Shown here piece by piece: positions 23,494-33,061 of a DNA stretch of 64,000 nt. Below the pieces are notes generated by a model. It was not told where the DNA came from and ran no database searches. It was given only the letters and a program-made list of their open reading frames with translations. A program made the translations under genes and the position numbers. The DNA comes from JASLBX01 sp036373915 (GTDB lineage: Bacteria; Actinomycetota; Actinomycetes; Jiangellales; Jiangellaceae), in contig DASUUU010000113.1 in NCBI GenBank assembly GCA_036373915.1, positions 1 to 64,000 on the forward strand. The letters are read 5' to 3'. How positions within the stretch are numbered: position 1 is the first letter of the stretch; each line of letters opens with the position of its first letter.

Positions 23494-25125
23494 ATGGCGG
23501 GTGAGTCGGTCAGCCGGACCGTCAAAGCTGCGCAGCCACACGCCGACGCGTGGGATGCGGTCTATGATCGCCTGAGCGCGGTCAGTCTGGACAGCCTGCC
23601 GGTCACAGATCTCGAAGCGCTGGCCGAGGCCGCGTTCTGGCTCGGGCGGCCGCGTGAGGCAATCGCCGCGCGGCAGAAGGCCTACGCATGGCACCGCGAC
23701 GCGGGCGATGCCACCAGCGCCGCCAAGACCGCGTGGCTGTTGTTTTACAACTACTTCGATCTCAACGAAACGGCAGCGGCCAGCGGCTGGCTGAAGCGCG
23801 CCCACCGGCACGCCGAGGTGGTGCCAGAACAGGTCGAGCCAGGCTACGTCGCGCTAGCGGAGGCGGACTGGGCCAACTACAACGGTTCGCTCGACCGCGC
23901 CCTCGAGCACGCGGTTCTAGCCACGGAGACCGGTCATCGCTTCGGGGACCGGGACCTCGAAGGGCTCGGCCTGGCCACGCAGGGCCGGTTGCTCGTGACC
24001 CGAGGGGACATCGCAGCGGGGCTGGATCGCATGGACGAAGCGATGGTCGCCGTGCTCGGCGACGAGCTCAGCACCTTCGTGACCGGCTGGGTCTATTGCC
24101 TGCTTCTTGCTACCTGCCAAGAGCTCGGTGATCTCCGGAGGGCTGCAGAGTGGACCGACCTCGCCGTCCGCTGGGGCGAGGAACGCGGCCAGCAGAGCTG
24201 GTATCCGGGCCTGTGCCGACTCCACCAGTGCGAGGTGCAGTCCTGGCGTGGCGAATGGACCGTCGCGGAGGCGCAGGCGATACGCGCCGCAGAAGATCTC
24301 GCGCCATTCGGTGATTACCTGATCGGCGAGGGGCAGTACGTCGCCGGCGAGATCCGGCGCCGGAGGGGTGAATACAAGACTGCCGAGGACGCGTTCCGGC
24401 GCGCTCACCAGCATGGCCGCGATCCGCAACCGGGGCTGGCGTTGCTGCATCTCGCGCAGGGGGACGCCGAGCGGGCCGCCGCGACATTGCGGATAGCCGT
24501 CGCCGCCGGTGACGCCATGCCATTGAGCCAAGCGCAGCTGCTGGCCGCCCACGTACGGGCCGAGCTCGCGTGTGGTGGACTGGACGCGGCGGCCGAGTCT
24601 GCGGACCGGCTCGCGCGACTCGCCGCGCAGTCCGGCTCACGTCTGCTGCTGGCCATCGCCGGCAGGACGACTGGCGAGGTGTTGCTCAGCCAGGGTAAGG
24701 CACAGGAGGCACTTACGGCGCTGAAAGAAGCCTGCGCGATCCACCGTGAGCTGTCCTGCCCATACGAGACGGCGGAGACGAGAGTACTCGTCGGGCTCGC
24801 GGCGAGACAGCTGGGCGACGAGGCGACCGCCACTCTCGAATTCGAGGCGGCGCGCGCCGCATTCGCGATGCTGGGCGCAGCGCCGGATGTTGCGCACGTC
24901 GACGCACTTCGCGAGCATGAACCGCAGCTTCCAGCCGGCCTGACCGCCCGAGAGGCCGAGGTTCTGCGGCTGGTCGCATGTGGCAGGTCGAACCGTGCGA
25001 TTGCTGCCGAACTGTTCATCAGCGAACACACAGTGGCACGCCATCTCAGCAACATCTTCAGGAAGATCGACGTCACCTCCAGATCGGCCGCCACCTCGTT
25101 CGCCCACGAGCACAATCTCGTCTGA
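23494..25125 (+). CDS. LuxR-family regulator with an N-terminal TPR-like domain
   Basis: A protein of about 543 residues. Residues about 20-460 are helical repeat units of TPR/MalT-like type (EALAEAAFWLGRPREAIAARQKAY, RGDIAAGLDRMDEAM and similar, given as position guides). Residues about 475-540 are a LuxR HTH (LTAREAEVLRLVACGRSNRAIAAEL..., then EHTVARHLSNIFRKIDV). It lacks a receiver domain and the MalT/LAL ATPase module, so it belongs to the short TPR-LuxR group. Start: ATG at 23494 has GGGGGATG about 7 bases upstream; ATG at 23488 is two codons longer and less well placed. The target is unknown. Confidence 0.85.
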   Translation: MAGESVSRTVKAAQPHADAWDAVYDRLSAVSLDSLPVTDLEALAEAAFWLGRPREAIAARQKAYAWHRDAGDATSAAKTAWLLFYNYFDLNETAAASGWLKRAHRHAEVVPEQVEPGYVALAEADWANYNGSLDRALEHAVLATETGHRFGDRDLEGLGLATQGRLLVTRGDIAAGLDRMDEAMVAVLGDELSTFVTGWVYCLLLATCQELGDLRRAAEWTDLAVRWGEERGQQSWYPGLCRLHQCEVQSWRGEWTVAEAQAIRAAEDLAPFGDYLIGEGQYVAGEIRRRRGEYKTAEDAFRRAHQHGRDPQPGLALLHLAQGDAERAAATLRIAVAAGDAMPLSQAQLLAAHVRAELACGGLDAAAESADRLARLAAQSGSRLLLAIAGRTTGEVLLSQGKAQEALTALKEACAIHRELSCPYETAETRVLVGLAARQLGDEATATLEFEAARAAFAMLGAAPDVAHVDALREHEPQLPAGLTAREAEVLRLVACGRSNRAIAAELFISEHTVARHLSNIFRKIDVTSRSAATSFAHEHNLV

Positions 25126-25317
25126 TCGCCGGCGTCTTCACGACGCACTACGAATCCGGCGGCAAACAGCCTGCCAGCCCGATCCGTTGCTGGATTCGGG
25201 TGCGAAATTGGCGTAGATGGAGCGTCGGCGTGGTTCTAACTAACCATCCGGCCAGCGAAGCGGAATGGTTGGTCCTGTCGACGCGACCGGACCGGCAACG
25301 ACCGTAGCGTCGCAGCC

Positions 25318-25692
25318 ATGAGACCACACCCGACCGTTCGCCGCGATGACCGCGGCCGCCGACTCGCCGTCGCGGTCGCGCTCAGCGCGGCGGCCTGTGG
25401 TCTCGTCGTCTGGTCGGCGTGGGCTACCGACGCCCGCCTCGGCGCTCCTGCGTACTGGGCCTGGGTGCTGACGGGCCTTCAGGTCATCGCATTGTGGGCG
25501 GCCGGCCGCAAGCAGTGGTGGGCGTGGCTCTTGGGTGCCGGCGTCCAGCCGGTGTGGATCGTGTACGCGCTGGTCACCGGGCAGGTTGGTTTCATCCCTG
25601 GGTGCCTGGTGTCGGCCGCCGTCCAGGTGTACAACTTCCTACGAACCGGCGTGGTCGGTTCTCACCATGCGGTGGTCGAGCGGACTGCTTGA
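25318..25692 (+). CDS. Small integral membrane protein, unknown
   Basis: A 124-residue protein with about three or four membrane helices (RLAVAVALSAAACGLVVWSAW; PAYWAWVLTGLQVIALWAAG; WWAWLLGAGVQPVWIVYALVTGQ; FIPGCLVSAAVQVYNFLR, as position guides). The pattern L-G-A-x-x-Q-P-x-W-x-x-Y is also seen in phage and actinobacterial small membrane proteins related to nicotinamide-mononucleotide-transporter-like folds; that link is weak. It is transcribed 66 bases before the flavoprotein gene and may share a transcript with it. Confidence 0.7.
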   Translation: MRPHPTVRRDDRGRRLAVAVALSAAACGLVVWSAWATDARLGAPAYWAWVLTGLQVIALWAAGRKQWWAWLLGAGVQPVWIVYALVTGQVGFIPGCLVSAAVQVYNFLRTGVVGSHHAVVERTA

Positions 25693-25759
25693 TCCTCATG
25701 CCCGCCCTTAAGCCGCGGGCCTATCGTCGAGGAACGCAACAGCACCGGAGGGGGCAGCC

Positions 25760-27202
25760 ATGCTGAATCCCATGAGTGTGGAGGCGTTCGCCGCCCGGCT
25801 CGGCGGCGAACTCCTGACTCCAGAGCATGCACGGTACGACGATGCTCGCCGGATCTGGAACGGCGCGATCGACCGGCGACCGCCGTTCATCCTCCGCTGC
25901 ACCGGAGTCGCGGACGTCATTGCCGCAGTCCGCTTCGCGCGCGAGCGTGATCTGCCGATCGCAGTGCGTGGGGGTGGACATTCCATCGCGGGCCATGCCC
26001 TCTGCGACGACGGGATTGTGATCGACCTGTCCGCGATGCGCGCTGCGCGAGTGGACCCCGCCGCCCGCACCGTTCGCGCCGAAGGCGGCTGCCTCAACGA
26101 GGACATCGACCGCGAGAGTCAGGCCTTCGGCCTCGCCACGACCGGCGGCATCGTCAGCCACACCGGCATCGGCGGGCTCACCCTGGGCGGCGGGATCGGG
26201 CACCTGATGCGCAAGTTCGGCCTGACCATCGACAATCTGCTGTCCTGCGACGTCGTCACCGCTGAGGGTGAGCTCGTCACGGCAAGCGAGGATGAGAACC
26301 CCGACCTGTTCTGGGGGCTGCGCGGCGGCGGCGGCAATTTCGGCATCGTCACATCGTTCGAGTTCCGACTGCACCCACTAGGGCCAGATGTATTGGCCGG
26401 CATGCTGGCGTGGCCGATGAGCGTGGCCCCGCAGATCCTCGGCTTCCTCAGCGAGTTCGCCGCTGAGGCACCGGACGAGATCGGCCTTATCGCGAACCTC
26501 CGGCTCGCCCCGCCGCTTCCCGCAATTCCCACCGAACTGCACGGCACTCCAATCGTCGCGCTGGTCGCAACGTACACCGGACACCACGACGCCGGCGCAG
26601 CCGTGCTGAGCGCGCTGCGGGCGCTACCGCAACCGGCAATGGACACTCTGACGCCAAAGCCATACGTGACGCACCAGAAGATGTTCGACCCGACAGTCCC
26701 GCACGGCTGGCACTACTACTGGCGATCACACAAGCTCGGCCCACTGACCGACGAGGTGGTCGACATCGTGGTCGACCACCTCGAGCGGATCACCTCGCCC
26801 CGCACCACCGTGCCGATCTTCACGCTTGGCGGTGCGGTCGCCCGCGTACCCAGCGAGGCAACGGCTTACAGCAATAGGGACGCCGACTACGACATCAACA
26901 TCGCCGGAGCCTGGCTCCCGGACGACCCGGAGCCGGACGAACACATCGCCTGGGTGCGTGGGTTCCACGCCGCCCTCGAGCCGTACAGCAAGGGCGTCTA
27001 CGTGAACTTCACCACCGACGACTCGGCCGAGCGGGTGCGTTCGGCCGCGTACGGCGAGGCTCACTGGGACCGGCTGGTTAAGATCAAAACGAAGTACGAC
27101 CCGGACAATGTGTTCCGCTACAACGCGAACATCCCATCCCGCCGGGGCGGGCGTGAAGAACTGCCGGAACAACCGCGAGCAGAATCCAACTATTTCGCTT
27201 AA
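25760..27202 (+). CDS. Berberine-bridge-enzyme-like FAD-dependent oxidase
   Basis: A 480-residue FAD-linked oxidase. The PCMH-type FAD domain shows VRGGGHSIAGHA, in which His74 is the covalent FAD anchor. The loop TTGGIVSHTGIGGLTLGGGIG (position guide) lacks the Cys that gives bicovalent linkage in BBE itself, so the flavin is likely monocovalently bound. WGLRGGGGNFGIV completes the FAD site, and the C-terminal BBE motif YDPDNVFRYNANIP is present. It lacks a signal peptide, so it is cytoplasmic. The substrate is unknown; relatives oxidise sugars, alcohols or secondary metabolites. RBS GGAGGGGG lies upstream. Confidence 0.88.
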   Translation: MLNPMSVEAFAARLGGELLTPEHARYDDARRIWNGAIDRRPPFILRCTGVADVIAAVRFARERDLPIAVRGGGHSIAGHALCDDGIVIDLSAMRAARVDPAARTVRAEGGCLNEDIDRESQAFGLATTGGIVSHTGIGGLTLGGGIGHLMRKFGLTIDNLLSCDVVTAEGELVTASEDENPDLFWGLRGGGGNFGIVTSFEFRLHPLGPDVLAGMLAWPMSVAPQILGFLSEFAAEAPDEIGLIANLRLAPPLPAIPTELHGTPIVALVATYTGHHDAGAAVLSALRALPQPAMDTLTPKPYVTHQKMFDPTVPHGWHYYWRSHKLGPLTDEVVDIVVDHLERITSPRTTVPIFTLGGAVARVPSEATAYSNRDADYDINIAGAWLPDDPEPDEHIAWVRGFHAALEPYSKGVYVNFTTDDSAERVRSAAYGEAHWDRLVKIKTKYDPDNVFRYNANIPSRRGGREELPEQPRAESNYFA

Positions 27203-27344
27203 ATCCGGCGGATCTTCAAGATTGTGCCGTCATACTTCACGTTGCTTGCGCAAGCAATCCTGGGAAAGCGGCTGCACGGGGCTTCGCGTGACGCGGCGTC
27301 GCGTCGGCCGGCCGATAACGCAGGCCGGATAGCATTTCGCTGAT

Positions 27345-27559
27345 CACGTGCGGGTCGGATATCCTCCTGAGCACAGGCGATGACCCGGCCATCACCGGCG
27401 AGCCTCCGGAAGAACGGGCGTCAGCCTCAGTAGAACCGGACGGGTCCGGCCCGTCACAGCCGGCCAACGAGCGGGTCGGGCATTCGTCCCGGCCAAGCGA
27501 GGTGGTACCGCGGGCACTTTCGCTCGTCCTCGCAGCAACACATCGACGCGAGGAGAGCG
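27345..27559 (+). promoter_or_regulatory. Translational T-box leader of ileS
   Basis: The 364-bp gap before ileS holds a complete actinobacterial T-box. A short Stem I (CGGGTC 27351-27356 with GACCCG 27382-27387) carries ATC, an isoleucine codon, at 27361-27363 as the specifier. A Stem III-like hairpin follows (GACGGG 27439-27444 with CCCGTC 27450-27455), preceded by the conserved AGTAGAACCGGACGGG. The T-box sequence GAGGTGGTACCGCGG is at 27499-27513, where TGGT meets the tRNA NCCA end. The antisequestrator pairs GCGAGG (27497-27502) with CCTCGC (27528-27533). The competing sequestrator pairs 27521-27533 with 27548-27559, which covers the ileS ribosome site AGGAG. Uncharged tRNA-Ile should therefore free the ribosome site. 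A TAGCAT -10-like hexamer lies at 27330-27335. Confidence 0.93.
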
Positions 27560-27566
27560 ACCACCG

Positions 27567-30500
27567 ATGGCTTACCCGAAGCACGACGCCCACGTCGAAG
27601 GCGTACCGGCCAGCCCGGACCTGCCGGCGCTGGAGCGTAAGGTGCTCGACCACTGGGCGAGCGACAAGACATTCGAGGCTAGCGTCGAGCAACGCCCCAC
27701 GGGTGAGCAGGGCTCGAACGAGTACGTGTTCTACGACGGGCCGCCGTTCGCCAACGGCCTGCCGCACTACGGCCACCTGTTCACCGGCTACGTCAAGGAC
27801 GTCATCCCGCGCTACCAGACGATGCGCGGGCGCCGCGTGGAGCGCCGGTTCGGCTGGGACTGCCACGGCCTGCCCGCTGAGGTCGAGGCCGAGAAGCAAC
27901 TCGGCATCACCACCAAGGCCGAGATCATCGACCTGGGCGTGGAGAAGTTCAACGACGCTTGCCAGACGTCCGTGCTGGCCTACACCCGCGACTGGGAGCG
28001 GTACGTCACGCGCCAGGCCCGGTGGGTGGACTTCACGAACGACTACAAGACGCTCGACCTGGACTACATGGAAAGCGTCATGTGGGCCTTCAAGACCCTC
28101 TACGACAAGGGGCTGATCTACGAAGGCTTCCGGGTGCTGGCGTACTGCTGGCGGTGCGAGACTCCGCTGTCCAACACCGAGACCCGGATGGACGAGGACA
28201 CCTACCGCGACCGCACCGACCCCGCGTCCACCGTGTGGTTCCAGCTCGAGACCGGCGAGCGGATGCTGGCCTGGACCACCATGCCCTGGACGCTGGTGCC
28301 GAACGTGGCGCTGGTGGTCCACCCGGACGTCGACTACGCGGTCGTGGAGAAGGACGGACACCGCTGGATCCTCGCGGACGCCCGGCTGGACGCGTACGAG
28401 ACCGAGTTCGGCGACGCCAGGCGGGTCGCGACGCTCAAGGGCAGCGAGCTCGTCGGCCGCCGGTATGAGCCGGTGTTCGAGTTCCTCAAGGAGCAACTGG
28501 CCGACGTCCCGAACGCGTTCACCGTGCTGGCCGGCGACTTCGTCACCACCGAAGACGGCACCGGCATCGTCCAGGTCGCTCCGTCACACGGTGAGGACGA
28601 CTACCACGTCTGCACCGCCGCCGGCATCCCCACCATCCTGACTGTCGACGACAGGACCCGCTTCACCTCCCTTATCCCGCGGTTCGAGGGCCTTCAGGTC
28701 TTCGAGGCGAACAAGCCGCTGCTGCAAGAGCTGCGCGAGCGCGGTCACCTGGTGCGGCAGGACGCGTACGTGCACGCGTACCCGCACTGCTGGCGGTGCG
28801 AAACGCCGCTGGTCTACAAGGCGGTGTCGAGCTGGTTCGTCGCGGTGACCGAGTTCAAGGACCGGATGGTCGAGCTGAACAAGGAGATCAACTGGATCCC
28901 CGGGCACGTCAAGGACGGCTCGTTCGGCAAGTGGCTGGAGGGCGCCCGCGACTGGTCGATCAGCCGGAACCGGTTCTGGGGCTCGCCGATCCCGGTATGG
29001 GTGTCGGACGATCCGGCCTACCCTCGGGTGGACGTGTACGGCTCGCTGGCCGAGTTGGAGCGCGACTTCGGGGTCAAGGTCACCGACCTGCACCGGCCGA
29101 ACGTGGACGAGTTGACCCGCCCCAACCCGGACGACCCGACGGGACGCTCGACGATGCGGCGCGTCCCGGAGGTGCTGGACTGCTGGTTCGAATCCGGCTC
29201 GATGCCGTTCGCGCAGGTGCACTACCCGTTCGAGAATCGCGAGTGGTTCGAGCACCACTACCCGGGCGATTTCATCGTCGAGTACATCGGGCAGACCCGC
29301 GGCTGGTTCTACACGCTGCACGTGCTGGCCACCGCGCTGTTCGACCGCCCCGCGTTCCGCAACTGCGTGTCCCACGGCATCCTGCTCGGCGCCGACGGCC
29401 GGAAGATGTCCAAGAGCCTGCGCAACTACCCCGATGTCTACTACGTCTTCGACCAGTACGGCTCGGACGCGATGCGCTGGTTCCTCATGTCAGCTCCGGT
29501 ACTGCGAGGCGGCGACATGGCGGTGACCGAGGAAGGCATCCGCGACACCGTCCGGCACGTGCTGCTGCCGCTGTGGAACGTCTGGTACTTCTTCTCGCTG
29601 TACGCGAACGCCGAGGGGTACGAGGCGACCTGGCGCACCGACAGCACGCACCTGCTCGATAGGTACGTCCTGGCCAAGACCCGCGATCTGGTCGAGTCGA
29701 CAACAGCGCGGATGAACGCGTACGACGTGTCCGGGGCCAGTGCCGACGTGCGGACGTACCTCGACGTGCTGACCAACTGGTACGTCCGGCGCTCGCGCGA
29801 CCGGTTCTGGGCCGGCGACCCGGACGCGTTCGACACGCTCTACACCGTGCTCGAGACGTTGAGCCGGGTGCTGGCGCCGCTCGCCCCACTCACCGCCGAG
29901 GAGATCTGGCGCGGGCTGACCGGTAAGCGGTCGGTGCATCTGACCGACTGGCCCGTTGCCGATGCCCTGCCCGCCGACGCCGATCTGGTGGCCGCCATGG
30001 ACGCGGCGCGCGACGTCTGCTCGGCGGCGCTGTCGCTGCGCAAGGCCCGCGGGCTGCGGGTCCGGCAGCCGCTGCCCGCCTTGACCGCAGCGCTGCCGGA
30101 CGCCGAGCGGCTGCGGCCGTTCGCCGATCTGGTGGCGGACGAGGTGAACGTCAAGCAGGTCGTCGTCACCGACGACGTGTCCGCCTACTCGCAGCAGGTT
30201 CTCACCGTGGTGCCGAGGGTGCTCGGGCCGCGCATCGGCGGAGCCGTGCAACAGGTGATCAAGGCGGTGAAGGCCGGCGAATGGAAGCTGGTCGACGGCG
30301 TTCCGGTCGCTGCGGGGGTCTCGTTGCAGGAGGGCGAGTACGAACTCCGGATGGTCGCGGCCGATGCCGAACACACCGCGCCGCTGCCGGGCCGGGACGG
30401 CGTTGTCGTCCTCGACACTGACATCACGCCCGAACTGGCCGCCGAGGGTGTGGCCAGGGATGTCGTCCGGATCGTCCAGCAGGCTCGGCGCGACGCCGGC

Positions 30501-30692
30501 CTCAACGTGTCCGACCGGATCTCGCTGATCGTGGACGCCCCGGAGGCAGTGACCGCTGCGGTCCGGGCACACGAGGCGTTCGTCGCCGGTGAGGTTCTCG
30601 CCGAAGCCGTGTCGTACGGCGACGCCGGCGGGGACGCGTTCACCGGCGAGGCCGGCGACGGCCTTCCGGTCAGGGTGGCCGTCAGTCGCTGA
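27567..30692 (+). CDS. ileS: Isoleucyl-tRNA synthetase
   Basis: A 1041-residue class I synthetase that charges tRNA-Ile. HIGH-type motif HYGH at 67-70 in PPFANGLPHYGH, editing domain in the CP1 insert, the CWFESGSMPFAQ block, and KMSKS at 613-617. The length of about 1040 residues and the C-terminal region without a zinc-finger-like CxxC pair match the eukaryote-like IleRS2 type common in actinobacteria, a branch often associated with mupirocin insensitivity. The branch call is by length and motif style only. Expression is controlled by the T-box upstream, and a hairpin terminator follows. Confidence 0.97.
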   Translation: MAYPKHDAHVEGVPASPDLPALERKVLDHWASDKTFEASVEQRPTGEQGSNEYVFYDGPPFANGLPHYGHLFTGYVKDVIPRYQTMRGRRVERRFGWDCHGLPAEVEAEKQLGITTKAEIIDLGVEKFNDACQTSVLAYTRDWERYVTRQARWVDFTNDYKTLDLDYMESVMWAFKTLYDKGLIYEGFRVLAYCWRCETPLSNTETRMDEDTYRDRTDPASTVWFQLETGERMLAWTTMPWTLVPNVALVVHPDVDYAVVEKDGHRWILADARLDAYETEFGDARRVATLKGSELVGRRYEPVFEFLKEQLADVPNAFTVLAGDFVTTEDGTGIVQVAPSHGEDDYHVCTAAGIPTILTVDDRTRFTSLIPRFEGLQVFEANKPLLQELRERGHLVRQDAYVHAYPHCWRCETPLVYKAVSSWFVAVTEFKDRMVELNKEINWIPGHVKDGSFGKWLEGARDWSISRNRFWGSPIPVWVSDDPAYPRVDVYGSLAELERDFGVKVTDLHRPNVDELTRPNPDDPTGRSTMRRVPEVLDCWFESGSMPFAQVHYPFENREWFEHHYPGDFIVEYIGQTRGWFYTLHVLATALFDRPAFRNCVSHGILLGADGRKMSKSLRNYPDVYYVFDQYGSDAMRWFLMSAPVLRGGDMAVTEEGIRDTVRHVLLPLWNVWYFFSLYANAEGYEATWRTDSTHLLDRYVLAKTRDLVESTTARMNAYDVSGASADVRTYLDVLTNWYVRRSRDRFWAGDPDAFDTLYTVLETLSRVLAPLAPLTAEEIWRGLTGKRSVHLTDWPVADALPADADLVAAMDAARDVCSAALSLRKARGLRVRQPLPALTAALPDAERLRPFADLVADEVNVKQVVVTDDVSAYSQQVLTVVPRVLGPRIGGAVQQVIKAVKAGEWKLVDGVPVAAGVSLQEGEYELRMVAADAEHTAPLPGRDGVVVLDTDITPELAAEGVARDVVRIVQQARRDAGLNVSDRISLIVDAPEAVTAAVRAHEAFVAGEVLAEAVSYGDAGGDAFTGEAGDGLPVRVAVSR

Positions 30693-30701
30693 CATGGTGA
30701 A

Positions 30702-30745
30702 CGGCTGGGAAGCCGCCCCGAGCAGTTAGAGCAGCTTCCCAGCCG
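30702..30745 (+). terminator. Terminator hairpin after ileS
   Basis: CGGCTGGGAAGC (30702-30713) pairs perfectly with GCTTCCCAGCCG (30734-30745) around a 20-base loop, starting 10 bases after the ileS stop. No T-run follows. It probably ends ileS transcription and may also serve the convergent surface-protein gene. Confidence 0.7.
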
Positions 30746-30860
30746 CGGATCGGTCAAACCACCGACAGGCCGGGCTGGTAGCGGACGGCCCAGCCACTCC
30801 GTGCCGGGCCGGTGCTGGCGGGCCTGCGGACCCGCCAGTCACCGGCCAAACCATGCCGGC

Positions 30861-32891
30861 TTACGGATCGATCACCACCGTGCAGGTGAGGGTCACCGTC
30901 GGATCGGTCGGCAGTAGGTCGTTGACCGTCAACGAGCCGTCGCCGTTGGCACCGGTGCTGCCGTCGTAGACGTTGCCATCGGAGTCGGTGCACTGGATCA
31001 CCGAGGCGGTACCGCCGTCGACTTGCGAGTCGACGGAGACGGTGACATCGGTCAGCGGCGTGTTATGGAACGAGACTGTCGCTTCGTTCCCATCACCGCA
31101 GTCCGACTCTGTCGTGACCGTCACCGTCTTCGACGTGTCACCATCGGCCGCATAGCCGGCCGGCACGCTCTCGGTGACCGTGTAGTCGCCAACGAACGAG
31201 CTCAGGAGCAGATCGTCGAGGCAGGCCGTACCGTCCGGACCCGTTGTCACGGTGACGCCGGCCGCCGGAAGCTCGCCACCGGTGATCGTGAACTCGACAC
31301 CCGGATGCGGCTGGTCCCCTGGACCGTCGGCCGCGTGCTTGCGAGTCTTGGTGATCTCGACGGCGCCCCGCTCCCTCTCGTCGACGAACGTGCAGGTCAC
31401 TGTCTCGCCGGCGCTGAGACCGATCGAGGCAGGATCCGACCCGTCGTCACAGGTCGCGGAGACCAGGTTCCAGCCTGCCGGCACTGTCTCGGCGACGTCG
31501 TACGTACCAGGCACGAGATCGCCGAACGTGCGGGAGTCCTTACCCCCCGCACCAGCAGCGGTTGTGGTCAACGTGAACGGCGACGGCGCCAAGGTGCCCG
31601 AGGTGAACTCGAACGACCCCGTGCCGTCATTGGTGATCTTCTCGACGATGATCGAGCCACGCGCTTCGTTGTAGTACGTGCAGTCCAGCACGTCCGTGTC
31701 CGCATCGATGTCGAACGTGACCAAAGCCCCGTCGATCACCGGAGTGACGCCCGTACTGGCGCTGCAGTCCACCTCGACGAAGTCCCACCCGGACGGCAGA
31801 TCGGCTCCAAGCAGCTCCTCCACCGTGTAACCGGTGCCGAACAGAACCGAGTCGTCGTAGTCCTGCACGCCGTCGTCTGTCAGCTGGAACGTGTTCGGCG
31901 ACGCGGGGTCCGTATTGAAGGACTTGGCGTAGTTGAACAAGGTCGTGTTCGGATCTTCATCCGGGTCAGTCTGCTTGCGGATGATGACGTTTCCGCAGTT
32001 CTGCAGGTCGATCGGGACCGGTGCCACGAAGTCCTTCAGCTGCGAGTTGAACGCATCGGACGACCGGCTCTTCAACATTGCGCTGCCGAACGACTCGCAC
32101 TTGTCCGGCTGGAAGAGCAGCCGCAGGTCGAGCTGTGCCTCTCCGAACGTCCGTGGATCCTTCTGACCGGTGGTGATCAGCCCGTCGGACTCCGCCGCCG
32201 GAATCGGCGACTGGTTGATCGTGCCGGCCGCGCATGGCGCAGGGTCACCGTCGCTGTCAGGGCACATGTCCGAGGGCACGTCCAGGTCCAAAGCGGGACC
32301 CCAGGCGGTGCCGGTCCAGGTTCGCGCGGTGATCTCAGCGCGTGCGCCACCCTGGTCGATGGCGTACTCGATGAGCAGGTCACCGGCAGTGCGAATGACG
32401 TTGGGCCCGGAGGAGCAGGGAGTCGAGGACTGGTTGAACTCGAAGTCCATGAGCGTCGTCCCGCTTGGCTCCGAGACCCGGCTCCAAGCCAGGTTCAAGA
32501 ACCCTGGGTGGCCGCCGGTGCCGGCCTCCTCGTACACGTGGAAACTCAGCAGGTCGCTCTTGTTGGGCGGGATGGAGTCGGTCGTCTCGGCCGGACACTC
32601 GGTGTCCTCCTTCACACCGCCCGCGTAGGAGTCGTCGCCGGTCCCGTTCACCGCGTCGGTCGCTCGGATCTCTTCGACGTTGGCCCAGTCCAGCGACGGC
32701 GCCGGGTCGTCTACCTTGAGGTTCGCGTCGACGTCGATCTCAAAGTTGCTGCCTTCTAAGCTCGCCTCCGGGTGGCTCGCCAGCGCCGGCGACGCCACGG
32801 TCGCGATGGCGACCAAGCTCATACAGCCGACGAAAGCGAACCATCTCCTGCGACGACTCGTAGGGCGCGCGCGTCTGCTTACAGGTGTCAT
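30861..32891 (-). CDS. Large secreted protein with SpaA/Cna-B (prealbumin-like) domains
   Basis: A 676-residue exported protein. The signal peptide (residues about 20-44, ending in SPALA) follows a strongly basic N-terminus. The first 350 or so residues are an acidic beta-rich region with paired cysteines. Then come prealbumin-like/SpaA-type beta domains: GSIIVEKITNDGTGSFEF..., PGTYDVAETVPAGW, GAVEITKTRKH and GDYTVTESVPAGY mark successive units. The protein ends shortly after a last beta domain at VTLTCTVVIDP, with no LPxTG motif, hydrophobic helix or basic tail, so it is probably secreted or held by non-covalent contacts. The ATG at 32891 has GAGGGGGG 7 bases upstream. Role unknown; such proteins are often adhesins or sheath components. 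Confidence 0.85.
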   Translation of the reverse strand: MTPVSRRARPTSRRRRWFAFVGCMSLVAIATVASPALASHPEASLEGSNFEIDVDANLKVDDPAPSLDWANVEEIRATDAVNGTGDDSYAGGVKEDTECPAETTDSIPPNKSDLLSFHVYEEAGTGGHPGFLNLAWSRVSEPSGTTLMDFEFNQSSTPCSSGPNVIRTAGDLLIEYAIDQGGARAEITARTWTGTAWGPALDLDVPSDMCPDSDGDPAPCAAGTINQSPIPAAESDGLITTGQKDPRTFGEAQLDLRLLFQPDKCESFGSAMLKSRSSDAFNSQLKDFVAPVPIDLQNCGNVIIRKQTDPDEDPNTTLFNYAKSFNTDPASPNTFQLTDDGVQDYDDSVLFGTGYTVEELLGADLPSGWDFVEVDCSASTGVTPVIDGALVTFDIDADTDVLDCTYYNEARGSIIVEKITNDGTGSFEFTSGTLAPSPFTLTTTAAGAGGKDSRTFGDLVPGTYDVAETVPAGWNLVSATCDDGSDPASIGLSAGETVTCTFVDERERGAVEITKTRKHAADGPGDQPHPGVEFTITGGELPAAGVTVTTGPDGTACLDDLLLSSFVGDYTVTESVPAGYAADGDTSKTVTVTTESDCGDGNEATVSFHNTPLTDVTVSVDSQVDGGTASVIQCTDSDGNVYDGSTGANGDGSLTVNDLLPTDPTVTLTCTVVIDP

Positions 32892-33061
32892 GTGGTTCCC
32901 CCCTCGAGAACGAACACCCGCGGCCGTCCCGGACGAGATCGACCGGGCCCACGAGCCGGCACAACGGTCGACCCCCCCCGCTGCGTCGTGCCGTGTTCCA
33001 GTAATGAAGGTACTCAGCGTCCTTCCGGTCGGATTAGCGCCCGATTCACTACCGTTGCAGG

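Noticed and set aside
27242..27257. TTGCTTGCGCAAGCAA palindrome after the flavoprotein gene as a separate regulatory site
   Set aside because: It is a perfect 16-bp palindrome but with no loop and no T-run. It could be a weak terminator of the flavoprotein gene; there is not enough to call it.
27237..28496. Long minus-strand reading frame across the T-box and the start of ileS
   Set aside because: It is opposite a strongly conserved synthetase and a structured leader. The composition is that of an antisense shadow.
29185..29195. GGTTCGAATCC, the T-loop-like sequence of a tRNA
   Set aside because: It lies inside ileS and encodes the W-F-E-S-G part of the conserved CWFESGSM motif. No cloverleaf can be formed around it.
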